From: CAUZEB01 sp963578655
GTDB lineage: Bacteria; Chloroflexota; Dehalococcoidia; Lucifugimonadales; CAUZEB01
NCBI GenBank assembly: GCA_963578655.1
Contig: CAUZEB010000097.1
Span: forward strand, 1 to 6,938
Length of the DNA: 6,938 nt
Direction: 5' to 3'
Shown: positions 1 to 5,925 of the stretch, piece by piece
How the letters are laid out: each line of letters opens with the position of its first letter
How positions within the stretch are numbered: the first letter of the stretch is position 1
Translations under genes and position numbers: made by a program
Notes under the pieces: model-generated
Databases searched by the model: none
What the model saw: the letters and a program-made list of their open reading frames with translations, nothing else
Told to the model about the DNA's origin: nothing

Positions 1-22
1 CGCCAGATTAACGAATCAGGCG
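1..22 (-). terminator. Hairpin downstream of korB, possible terminator at window edge
   Basis: The first 22 bases form an imperfect inverted repeat: a 9-bp stem with one A-A mismatch (CGCCAGATT against AATCAGGCG) and a 4-nt loop (AACG). It begins 13 bases past the korB stop codon in the direction of korB transcription. A GC-rich stem there suits an intrinsic terminator for korAB. The T-run that would follow lies beyond the left edge of the window, so the call cannot be completed. Confidence 0.45.
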
Positions 23-34
23 CTCATCGTCACA

Positions 35-898
35 CTAGATAGAGTACGATCCAATCAGCTTATTTAAATCCCGCGGCTTCATTTTTTCGGATTTAGAAGC
101 AATCCTCTGATCAAGAGAAGGTCTATCACTTTTGTACAGAACCCCAAGAGGCACGCCTCCAGTATCAACTATACGATACGCCTCCGAAAGATCAGTTTCA
201 TCATGGTCTTCAGGTATATTCCAGGCAATTGGAGCAATTCCTTTTTTTGCGTTCCCTTTTAATTGTTCATAGGTGTTATTGTAAGTTGTACAAGGTGATT
301 GGACATGGACAATGGAGAAACCTCTATGACTCATAGCCTCACCTATCATGCTCGTTAAATCTTTAACTTTGGAGGAAAGGGCCGAACCGACATAAGACAC
401 CCCCAAAGTAAGGTATAGTCGCAGCGGATCAAGTGATTCTTCTTGCTTTCCGTAAGGTGTAGAACTGGTAATTTCATCTATTTTCGTGGTGGGGGAGCTC
501 TGTCCCTTAGTTAAACCATACACCCCATTATCCATAATAACAGCTGTAACATCTAGATTCCTAGCAGCTTGTGGAGCTATATGTTCCATGCCTATGCTGA
601 GAAAATCGCCGTCGCCCGCAACAACCAAAACATTTAATTCTGGGTTAGCCATCTTTACTCCCATGGCAATAGGCAACGACCTTCCATGAATTCCGTGGAT
701 CCCATAAGGCTGCTCACCCTCCAGAAGGTGAACCATATTCCCCGAACATCCTATCCCGGCTACCACTACATTTTCTTCAATGGGGCGCTCAGTTTCTATT
801 AATCGCTGCTTTAATGCCCCATCTATAGCTCTCCTGACTCCAAAGTCACCACAACCGGGACACCACTTAAAATCATATTCCGGATTTTTTACGCTCAT
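35..898 (-). CDS. korB: 2-oxoacid:ferredoxin oxidoreductase, beta subunit (KorB-like)
   Basis: This is the thiamine-diphosphate-binding catalytic subunit of a cytoplasmic 2-oxoacid (probably 2-oxoglutarate) ferredoxin oxidoreductase. The enzyme oxidatively decarboxylates the 2-oxoacid with CoA to the acyl-CoA and reduces ferredoxin. Cys13 and Cys16 (WCPGCGDFG), Cys51 (GIGCSGN) and Cys203 (QSPCTTYN) are placed as the four ligands of the family's proximal [4Fe-4S] cluster. The TPP motif runs from GDGDF at 95-99 to MDNGVYGLTKGQ at 122-133, with Asn124 at the expected spacing. The HGIHGR segment at 68-73 is also typical. The length, 287 aa, is normal for bacterial forms. The ATG overlaps the korA stop codon by 4 nt (ATGA), so the two are translationally coupled, and a GGAAGG sequence lies 8 nt upstream. 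No separate ferredoxin-like delta subunit is seen. The substrate is inferred from family resemblance; pyruvate or a branched-chain 2-oxoacid cannot be excluded. Confidence 0.93.
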   Translation of the reverse strand: MSVKNPEYDFKWCPGCGDFGVRRAIDGALKQRLIETERPIEENVVVAGIGCSGNMVHLLEGEQPYGIHGIHGRSLPIAMGVKMANPELNVLVVAGDGDFLSIGMEHIAPQAARNLDVTAVIMDNGVYGLTKGQSSPTTKIDEITSSTPYGKQEESLDPLRLYLTLGVSYVGSALSSKVKDLTSMIGEAMSHRGFSIVHVQSPCTTYNNTYEQLKGNAKKGIAPIAWNIPEDHDETDLSEAYRIVDTGGVPLGVLYKSDRPSLDQRIASKSEKMKPRDLNKLIGSYSI

Positions 899-2610
899 GA
901 CGGCATCCTTCCCTGTTGATGTTGTTTAATTTTTTCGACTATCCTTGAACAAAGATCTCTTACTTTAAAAGGCAATCCCGTAAACTGTGTTATGGATTCA
1001 GCCCTAACGCCATAGGTCCTTAAAATACTAGAGAATTGGCCCATATAATTAAGCTCAGGAACCAAAACAAGTTCCTTATCTTTCAATAATTGCAAAAGCT
1101 CAGTAGGAAGAGGATTAAGAAACATTGTGTAGAGCCAACTGATTTTTTCGCCTGACTCTATGAGTTTCTCATATGCTTCTAAAGCTGGTCCTTTAGATCC
1201 TCCCCAAGGCATTATACATATATTAAATTGAGGATTAACACTTTCATAAGATTCATTCTCTAAGAGTTTAAGTTTGCTAAAACGGCGATTAGTCATCTGA
1301 ACGTGCCGTTCAGGTAGATGAGTTGTGTCTCCCATTCCGTCATGTTCGCTACCGTTAGCAACGTATGAACCCGGAGTACCTGGTACAGGCATAGGGGACA
1401 ATTCCCAACCTTCATATCTTTGATAGCCGTTCTCACCTTTATATATTTTACGAATCTCGGGATTAATGTTAGCCACATCAGGTTTTGGTATATTTTGTTG
1501 GCGTTCAGACAAAGCCATCTCACTTAATAATACCACGGGGCCTTGATATCGTTCAGCCCAATTAACGGCTGCTATTCCGGCATTAAAGCATTCCTCAATT
1601 GTCCCAGGTGCGATTACAGGTAATTTTACGTCTCCATGACCTGGGAACATAGCCGTTAAAAGATCGGATTGCTCAGTTTTGGTTGGTAATCCTGTAGATG
1701 GTCCACCACGCTGTACATTAGTAACCACACAAGGGATCTCAGACATCCAGGCCAAACCTAATCCTTCGCTCATAAGGGAAAAACCAGGTCCCGCAGTGCC
1801 GGTCATCGATTTTTTACCCGCGTATCCTGCACCGATTATAGAAGTTATTGATTCTATTTCCGAACTGGATTGATAGGCTAGTTTACCTGGGCCACTCAGG
1901 TTCCGTTCCATCCAAATTAGTAGTGAAGTAGAAGGGGAAATCGGATATCCAATATATACATCAAGTCCAGCGGATAAAGCTCCTAAGCCAATGGCGACAT
2001 TTCCATTTACCATTATCTGTTCATAATCAGGCTTATTTGGCGGAACCAATGCTCCCAAGCTAAACCCGCTTTTTTCGGCCTGTTCTCTACCTAAGGACAA
2101 GGCTTTGATATTAGACTTTATAATCTCCGCATCATTTGGTCTCCCGCGTGTAAATCGACGCGTGACAAATTGCTCGAAAATGGCCTGTGGCATGTTAACC
2201 AAATACGCTAGAGCTCCGATTACTATCATATTTGCAGCTCTAGTGTTACCTGTAGATTTAGCTAAGTCATCAAATGGCATGCCAAAACTCTCGCCATCAA
2301 TATCTAATTGAAATTCGCCGGTGTTGTATATAACAACGCCTGTCTTGCCTACGTCACTCTTATGACTTTCGTAAGCATCTTCATTAAAGGCAACTAGCAC
2401 ATCCAATTCATCACCGGAACTCAATACTTCCGTTGTGGAAACTCTCGTCTGTGTCCAAGTTGGACCACCGAGAATTTGTGACGGGAAAGTTGCAAAAGTC
2501 TGGGAGTGATAGCCAACCTGAGATGAAGCCTGCGCTAATCCTTCTGCAGATGTAACTACGCCTTGTCCTCCCTCTCCGGCGAACCGCACCACAAAGTCAT
2601 TCTTCTTCAA
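895..2610 (-). CDS. korA: 2-oxoacid:ferredoxin oxidoreductase, fused gamma-alpha subunit (KorA-like)
   Basis: This is the partner of KorB and carries two domains in one 571-aa chain. Residues 1 to about 185 are the gamma domain, opening with the GEGGQGV motif at 12-18 and including FPSQILGGPTW at 42-52. Residues from about 195 onward are the alpha (pyrimidine-binding-like) domain, with GYPISPST at 221-228, GTAGPGFSLMSEG at 271-283, and QRGGPSTGLPTKTEQSDL at 300-317. The C-terminal part has FLNPLP at 497-502 and PELNYMGQ at 518-525. The gamma-alpha fusion and the length match the two-subunit KorAB class found in many aerobic and microaerobic bacteria. The alpha part helps build the substrate and CoA site at the dimer interface. 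The start codon is TTG, supported by a perfect GGAGGT 6 nt upstream and by the gamma motif falling just after it. It is the first gene of a two-gene operon behind a consensus promoter. Confidence 0.93.
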   Translation of the reverse strand: MKKNDFVVRFAGEGGQGVVTSAEGLAQASSQVGYHSQTFATFPSQILGGPTWTQTRVSTTEVLSSGDELDVLVAFNEDAYESHKSDVGKTGVVIYNTGEFQLDIDGESFGMPFDDLAKSTGNTRAANMIVIGALAYLVNMPQAIFEQFVTRRFTRGRPNDAEIIKSNIKALSLGREQAEKSGFSLGALVPPNKPDYEQIMVNGNVAIGLGALSAGLDVYIGYPISPSTSLLIWMERNLSGPGKLAYQSSSEIESITSIIGAGYAGKKSMTGTAGPGFSLMSEGLGLAWMSEIPCVVTNVQRGGPSTGLPTKTEQSDLLTAMFPGHGDVKLPVIAPGTIEECFNAGIAAVNWAERYQGPVVLLSEMALSERQQNIPKPDVANINPEIRKIYKGENGYQRYEGWELSPMPVPGTPGSYVANGSEHDGMGDTTHLPERHVQMTNRRFSKLKLLENESYESVNPQFNICIMPWGGSKGPALEAYEKLIESGEKISWLYTMFLNPLPTELLQLLKDKELVLVPELNYMGQFSSILRTYGVRAESITQFTGLPFKVRDLCSRIVEKIKQHQQGRMPS

Positions 2611-2616
2611 ATATAG

Positions 2617-2622
2617 ACCTCC
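2617..2622 (-). promoter_or_regulatory. Ribosome binding site of korA
   Basis: The minus strand reads GGAGGT here, a full Shine-Dalgarno match, with 6 nt between it and the TTG at 2610-2608. It decides the non-ATG start: no ATG or GTG start in this frame lies between the in-frame stop at 2649-2647 and the TTG. Confidence 0.85.
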
Positions 2623-2650
2623 AAGTCGTCTAACAACAATTAACTCTTAA

Positions 2651-2714
2651 GTTTATTTAACATACAGTTAGGGTTTAATTAAATATTCCTCTGGAAACCT
2701 ATAGTTAAATAAAC
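2651..2714 (-). repeat. AT-rich inverted repeat forming a long hairpin in the korAB leader
   Basis: GTTTATTTAAC at 2651-2661 and GTTAAATAAAC at 2704-2714 are perfect 11-bp inverted copies. Nested inside, TAGGGTTT (2669-2676) pairs with AAACCTA (2695-2701) apart from one bulged G, leaving an 18-nt loop. The hairpin lies wholly within the predicted leader and ends 28 nt before the korA ribosome binding site. It has no following T-run on the transcribed strand, so it does not look like a plain terminator. Confidence 0.6.
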
Positions 2715-2829
2715 GCCTATGATGAAATCTCAGGAGTAACCCTATAGAGGCCAGTCGTAACCATGGCTAATGAAGCACCGATTTTGGGTCTGGCCAACCT
2801 TCGGGCGTCAACGTCTAAACGCGACGAGT

Positions 2830-2859
2830 ATTATAACAGGTGAGAGCTTCGACTGTCAA
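2830..2859 (-). promoter_or_regulatory. Consensus sigma-70 promoter for korAB
   Basis: On the minus strand the -35 box is TTGACA (2859-2854), the spacer is 18 nt, and the -10 box is TATAAT (2835-2830), preceded by TG in the extended -10 position (TGTTATAAT). Both hexamers match the consensus at every position. Transcription would start near 2823, giving a leader of about 210 nt before korA. Confidence 0.8.
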
Positions 2860-2862
2860 TTT

Positions 2863-3197
2863 AATTTTGTCGCTTATTATACAATTGTAAACTGAAAATT
2901 ACGACTGTGATTAGCCTCCACTCTAGTAAGTATTGATACTAGATCAGGATTGCAAGACGGCCCCATCACCCTCATACCGTGGAATAATTTAATTACTTAC
3001 CGCATTATTGTTTTACTGTATTATGACTCCAGACTGATTAAAGGTGTCCTTCCGCCCTATATACCAGGGATGCTTTCGATCTAAATTTCCGATTGGTAAT
3101 TACTCTAAAAAGACATTGGGATCGATTATCACAAACATATAAAACGAACCAAAGTTTGAGAATAATATTACGGGATTTTAAAGTCATTCCAAATTTG
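2863..3197. other. Spacer between the ccmB end and the korAB promoter, no convincing gene
   Basis: About 335 AT-rich bases with no recognisable protein gene, tRNA or terminator. Three minor items are visible. TCTAGTA (2922-2928) and TACTAGA (2937-2943) form a 7-bp inverted repeat with an 8-nt loop and no T-run. TAATTTAATTA at 2985-2995 is an odd palindrome. A 32-codon minus-strand frame (2975-2877) opens with ATG but has no ribosome binding site. The ccmAB transcript must end in this stretch or read through into korAB; I see no intrinsic terminator. Confidence 0.5.
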
Positions 3198-3878
3198 CTA
3201 GTCCTCAATTATAAACGTGAATGCAACAGGGCAAATCACCAAAAACACGGAGTCGAATATCACCAATAATGACACCCAATGAAAGAGATCTTTTGTCACA
3301 CCTTCAACCATCAGTGTCCCAGTTGCCTCCACTGTGGCAATTATCAAAGGTAAGACCACCGGTAGAAATAAAATCGGTAACATTACTTCTCGAGATCTGG
3401 TAGTTACTGCGATGGCAGAAAATAAAGTACCCACTAACGACATACCCAGAGTTGCCAGCACGGCTAAAAGGATAAATAGCGGAGTGAATAGAGAAAAGTT
3501 AAAAAGCACAGAAAACACTACGAAAATAAGTACCTCTACCACTAGCAAAAAGACTAAAGTACTAAGCATTTTGCCAAAAAATATTACATCACGTTCAACA
3601 GGACTCATCATTAGCCCATGGATGCCTCCGGTTTCTTTCTCAGCAGAAAGAGATCTGTTGAAGCCGATGACACCACCGAAAATTATTGAGATCCAGAGTA
3701 TTCCTGGCGCTAAGAGCACTAATGAGATTGATGCGGTATCAAATACAAAATTAAAGACCATAATGACGAGCACTGAGAACACAAACACGGGTATTGAAAT
3801 TTCCTTGGATCGCCATTCCAATAAGATATCTTTCCACAGCAATGCTCTAATAGTGCGCAAGTAACTCATTATAGACAT
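3198..3878 (-). CDS. ccmB: Heme exporter permease CcmB
   Basis: This is the integral-membrane subunit of the CcmAB ABC transporter used in cytochrome c maturation (System I). In the known system it works with CcmA, and with CcmC/D/E, to deliver heme to apocytochromes outside the membrane. Six hydrophobic segments can be drawn at roughly residues 28-45, 50-73, 101-126, 130-155, 166-184 and 202-222. The charged N-terminal region (RALLWKDILLEWRSKE, 11-26) and the loop with SAEKETGGIHGLMMSPVER at 78-96 are characteristic of CcmB. At 226 aa it is full length. The chosen ATG has AAGGA 5 nt upstream and lies inside the end of ccmA. A second in-frame ATG at codon 4 overlaps the ccmA stop as TAATG but is farther from the ribosome binding site. 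No ccmC follows it. Confidence 0.88.
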   Translation of the reverse strand: MSIMSYLRTIRALLWKDILLEWRSKEISIPVFVFSVLVIMVFNFVFDTASISLVLLAPGILWISIIFGGVIGFNRSLSAEKETGGIHGLMMSPVERDVIFFGKMLSTLVFLLVVEVLIFVVFSVLFNFSLFTPLFILLAVLATLGMSLVGTLFSAIAVTTRSREVMLPILFLPVVLPLIIATVEATGTLMVEGVTKDLFHWVSLLVIFDSVFLVICPVAFTFIIED

Positions 3879-4582
3879 GATAATCCTTCATCACTTGAGC
3901 TCATAACTCCACTACTAATACACTGATCACCCTGTTGATTGAACACAATCTTACCTCTGGCCATGTTGGCTGTTCGGTGAGCCAGGCTTTTCCCTAATTC
4001 CAAATCGTGTGTAGTGGCTAGAACAGTCTGTTTTCTCTCTTTCCTATCTGCAAACAATTTGAACAGCAATTCTATAGCGGATTCATCCAGGCCCGTTTCG
4101 GGCTCGTCCATTAAAAGTACCGGTGGGTCGTGAATTAATGCTCTAGCTATTGAAAGACGCTTCTTTGTTCCATGTGACATCGCACTAATTTTCTGATTCA
4201 AAATGCTCACGACACCCATCTTATTCGCCGCACTTACGATCTTTTCTCCAATATGTTCAAGTGCAAACATTCTTCCATAAAATTCTAAGTTTTCATAACC
4301 TGTAAGGTTTTCATAGAGCATAGTTTCATGCATCACAACACCCACCTTGCGTCTCACCTCTACGCCCCTGCTCTTGCTGTTGAATCCCTCGATATTTATT
4401 TCTCCTGATTCTATTCTCATCATGGTAGACAGAACTTTTATGAGTGTCGTCTTACCGGACCCGTTTTTACCAAAGATCATTACGCTCTCTCCCGCAGAAA
4501 CCGTGAGGTTAAGATCGTGTAAAATCCTTTTCTTTCCGAAATTCTTCGTGACTTTTTTCATCTCAATAGAATAATCTGTCAT
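3869..4582 (-). CDS. ccmA: Heme exporter ATP-binding protein CcmA
   Basis: This is the cytoplasmic ATPase that powers the CcmB permease. The 237-aa chain has the full ABC order: Walker A GKNGSGKTT at 38-46, a Q-loop region GVVMHETMLY at 81-90, signature MSHGTKKRLSIARAL at 135-149, Walker B PVLLMDEPETGLD at 154-166 with Asp159 and Glu160, and the switch histidine His192 in TTHD. The signature departs from LSGGQ, as is usual in CcmA proteins. The Q-loop glutamine appears to be replaced by Glu86. The assignment as CcmA and not another small ABC ATPase rests mainly on the adjoining CcmB-like permease, which overlaps it by 10 nt. The ATG has only a weak GGGA ribosome binding site about 7 nt upstream. 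The last 20 or so residues are polar and probably disordered. Confidence 0.85.
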   Translation of the reverse strand: MTDYSIEMKKVTKNFGKKRILHDLNLTVSAGESVMIFGKNGSGKTTLIKVLSTMMRIESGEINIEGFNSKSRGVEVRRKVGVVMHETMLYENLTGYENLEFYGRMFALEHIGEKIVSAANKMGVVSILNQKISAMSHGTKKRLSIARALIHDPPVLLMDEPETGLDESAIELLFKLFADRKERKQTVLATTHDLELGKSLAHRTANMARGKIVFNQQGDQCISSGVMSSSDEGLSCL

Positions 4583-4629
4583 AATGTATTCCCAAAACGA
4601 GATCTGATATATAGAAACGTACTTTCCAA

Positions 4630-4659
4630 TTCACTGATCTAAATGTAGTATAAAATAAT
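4630..4659 (+). promoter_or_regulatory. Possible promoter for queF-queC-queE
   Basis: In the 119-bp divergent spacer the plus strand has TTCACT (4630-4635), 18 nt, then AATAAT (4654-4659). An overlapping TATAAA at 4649-4654 is an alternative -10 box without a good -35 partner. The exact boxes are uncertain, but some promoter must lie here because ccmA is divergent. It would overlap the predicted ccmAB promoter. No preQ1 riboswitch is recognisable between this site and queF. Confidence 0.3.
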
Positions 4660-4682
4660 AGTATTTAGCAACATAACGTCAA
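4655..4682 (-). promoter_or_regulatory. Predicted promoter for ccmAB
   Basis: The minus strand has TTGACG (4682-4677), a 16-nt spacer and TATTAT (4660-4655); each hexamer matches the sigma-70 consensus at 5 of 6 positions. The start point would fall near 4648, leaving a leader of about 65 nt before ccmA. Confidence 0.45.
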
Positions 4683-4701
4683 TTCTGTAATAGGTGAACG
4701 A

Positions 4702-5121
4702 ATGGCTAAGATAAACGATCTGAAAGAAACTTACCTAAAACTAGACCAAGATTTAAACATGGGATCTGAGGAAGCTATTAGGTGTGATCAACTCCTGACA
4801 TTCGAATACGAATATCAGGGTGGTAATGCTGAGGTTGTGATAGACACCGATGAATTTACTACAGGGTGTCCATGGACCGGTCTTCCAGATTTCGGTCAAG
4901 TTGTCGTAACATACGTCCCATCAAAGCAGTGTCTGGAACTGAAATCCCTGAAATATTACCTAATGTCCTACCGGAATGTCAGCATCGTACAGGAACACGC
5001 AGCTAACAGAATACTAAATGATCTGGTAGAAATATGCGAACCTATCGAAATGACAGTATGCCTGGATTACAAGGTTCGTGGGGGATTGCATACAGTTGTT
5101 AAAGTGTCTACGAAACCTTAA
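4702..5121 (+). CDS. queF: NADPH-dependent 7-cyano-7-deazaguanine reductase QueF (type I)
   Basis: This cytoplasmic enzyme reduces the nitrile of preQ0 to the amine preQ1 with two NADPH, the last step before insertion into tRNA by Tgt. The catalytic cysteine is Cys56 in FTTGCPWTG (52-60), with the acid-base Asp63 in LPDFG. The family motif ELKSLKYY is present at 79-86, and Glu98 (QEHAANRI) matches the substrate-binding glutamate. At 139 aa it is the short single-domain (YkvM-like) form and not the tandem long type. The ATG is preceded by AGGTGA with a 4-nt gap. It is the first gene of the que cluster, 57 nt before queC. Confidence 0.95.
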   Translation: MAKINDLKETYLKLDQDLNMGSEEAIRCDQLLTFEYEYQGGNAEVVIDTDEFTTGCPWTGLPDFGQVVVTYVPSKQCLELKSLKYYLMSYRNVSIVQEHAANRILNDLVEICEPIEMTVCLDYKVRGGLHTVVKVSTKP

Positions 5122-5178
5122 ATCATCAATACCGAAGTATGAACTAACTTAATTTTACAAATTCAGGACTATGAAAAC

Positions 5179-5925
5179 ATGACTAGTTTTGGCGTGACAC
5201 TACTTTCAGGCGGATTAGATTCAACTACTGTCACAGCATACGCTAAGGATAGTGTTGACAAACTCACAGCAATAACGTTTCGTTACGGTCAGACCCATAG
5301 CAAAGAAATTGAATACGCGAACCTGATAGCTCGGAAAATGAATATTGCTCAAAAAGTGATAGATATTTCCTTTCTTAAAGATGTCGCCTGGTATTCAGCA
5401 TTAACGAATCCACATCTTTTCCCAATTCCAGAGAATCGTCCAAAGGACTCGATTGGATTCAGCATTCCCATTACCTATGTACCCCTAAGAAACACTATAT
5501 TCCTGTCTCTAGCTACCGCTCTATTGGAAAGCGAAATACTAAGTGCCATTGAGGAAAACGGTTTATCTCCAAACGAGACAAAAGCCTTAATATATATGGC
5601 TCCAAATATCGTGGACTATAGCGGCTATCCTGATTGTCGGCCTGACTTCTTCGACAAAATCAGAGGAGCTTTGAAATCAGGCAGCAAAATTTGGACCCAG
5701 TATGCTATAGATATAAATATTGAAACCCCAATTATTAACTTATCCAAATCTGAAATAGCGCTAATGGGAATCAAACTAAAGGCTCCTCTCGAATACACTT
5801 GGAGTTGTTATGAGGGGCAAGACTTGCCATGTAAAACCTGTGACAGTTGTATACTTAGAGCTAAGGGCTTCCAAGAGGCTGGAATTACAGATCCTTACCT
5901 AGTACGCATAGGGAAGCATAGGTAA
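5179..5925 (+). CDS. queC: 7-cyano-7-deazaguanine (preQ0) synthase QueC
   Basis: This ATP-dependent enzyme converts 7-carboxy-7-deazaguanine and ammonia to preQ0. The PP-loop SGGLDS is at 10-15, right after the first beta strand, which supports this ATG. FRYGQTHSKEI (34-44), TYVPLRNTIFLS (99-110), DYSGYPDCRP (146-155) and a C-terminal zinc site of four cysteines (210, 218, 221, 224; spacing C-x7-C-x2-C-x2-C) are all characteristic. The length is 248 aa, somewhat longer than the usual 220-235. The extra residues appear to lie around 118-137, before DYSGYPDC, where the usual IG-x-N segment reads YMAPN. AGGA lies 10 nt before the ATG. It abuts queE directly. Confidence 0.95.
   Translation: MTSFGVTLLSGGLDSTTVTAYAKDSVDKLTAITFRYGQTHSKEIEYANLIARKMNIAQKVIDISFLKDVAWYSALTNPHLFPIPENRPKDSIGFSIPITYVPLRNTIFLSLATALLESEILSAIEENGLSPNETKALIYMAPNIVDYSGYPDCRPDFFDKIRGALKSGSKIWTQYAIDINIETPIINLSKSEIALMGIKLKAPLEYTWSCYEGQDLPCKTCDSCILRAKGFQEAGITDPYLVRIGKHR

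Larger units (their letters stand above)
2611..2823 (-). ncRNA. Long structured 5' leader of korAB, unidentified
   Basis: From the predicted transcription start near 2823 to the korA TTG there are about 210 untranslated bases. In transcript order, GACGCC (2809-2804) can pair with GGCGTT (2717-2712) to close a domain of about 98 nt. Inside it GGCCAG (2795-2790) pairs perfectly with CTGGCC (2754-2749). ACCC just after the first strand could also pair with GGGT 3' of the second, which would form a pseudoknot. A second, AT-rich hairpin (2714-2651) follows. I compared it by eye with TPP (a natural candidate because KorB uses TPP), glycine, SAM-I, cobalamin, FMN, preQ1 and ZTP cores and found no convincing match; a lone CUGAGA lacks the rest of a TPP aptamer. 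Whether it is a riboswitch, a protein-binding leader, a separate small RNA or just a long UTR is unknown. Confidence 0.4.

Noticed and set aside
486..689. Plus-strand open frame within korB
   Set aside because: Antisense to conserved TPP-binding coding sequence, no ribosome binding site and no recognisable protein; a shadow frame.
2719..2764. 15-codon frame inside the korAB leader starting with ATG at 2764 (possible leader peptide)
   Set aside because: No Shine-Dalgarno upstream and no run of regulatory codons; better explained as part of the folded leader.
2700..2810. TPP riboswitch, suggested by a CTGAGA in the leader of a TPP-dependent enzyme
   Set aside because: The other conserved TPP aptamer blocks are absent around it, so the hexamer alone is not support.
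2611..2823. 6S RNA, SRP RNA, tmRNA or RNase P RNA in the spacer
   Set aside because: None of the conserved cores was seen, and the closing stem gives a domain of about 98 nt followed by a separate hairpin, unlike any of these.
3041..3074. Small hairpins (AAGG-TGT-CCTT and CCCT/AGGG) as ccmAB terminators
   Set aside because: Stems of only 4 bp without a T-run on the transcribed strand.
3334..3864. 176-codon plus-strand open frame opposite ccmB
   Set aside because: The minus strand encodes a clear six-segment CcmB. The opposite frame is a low-complexity Ser/Thr/Lys-rich product, as expected from the complement of hydrophobic codons.
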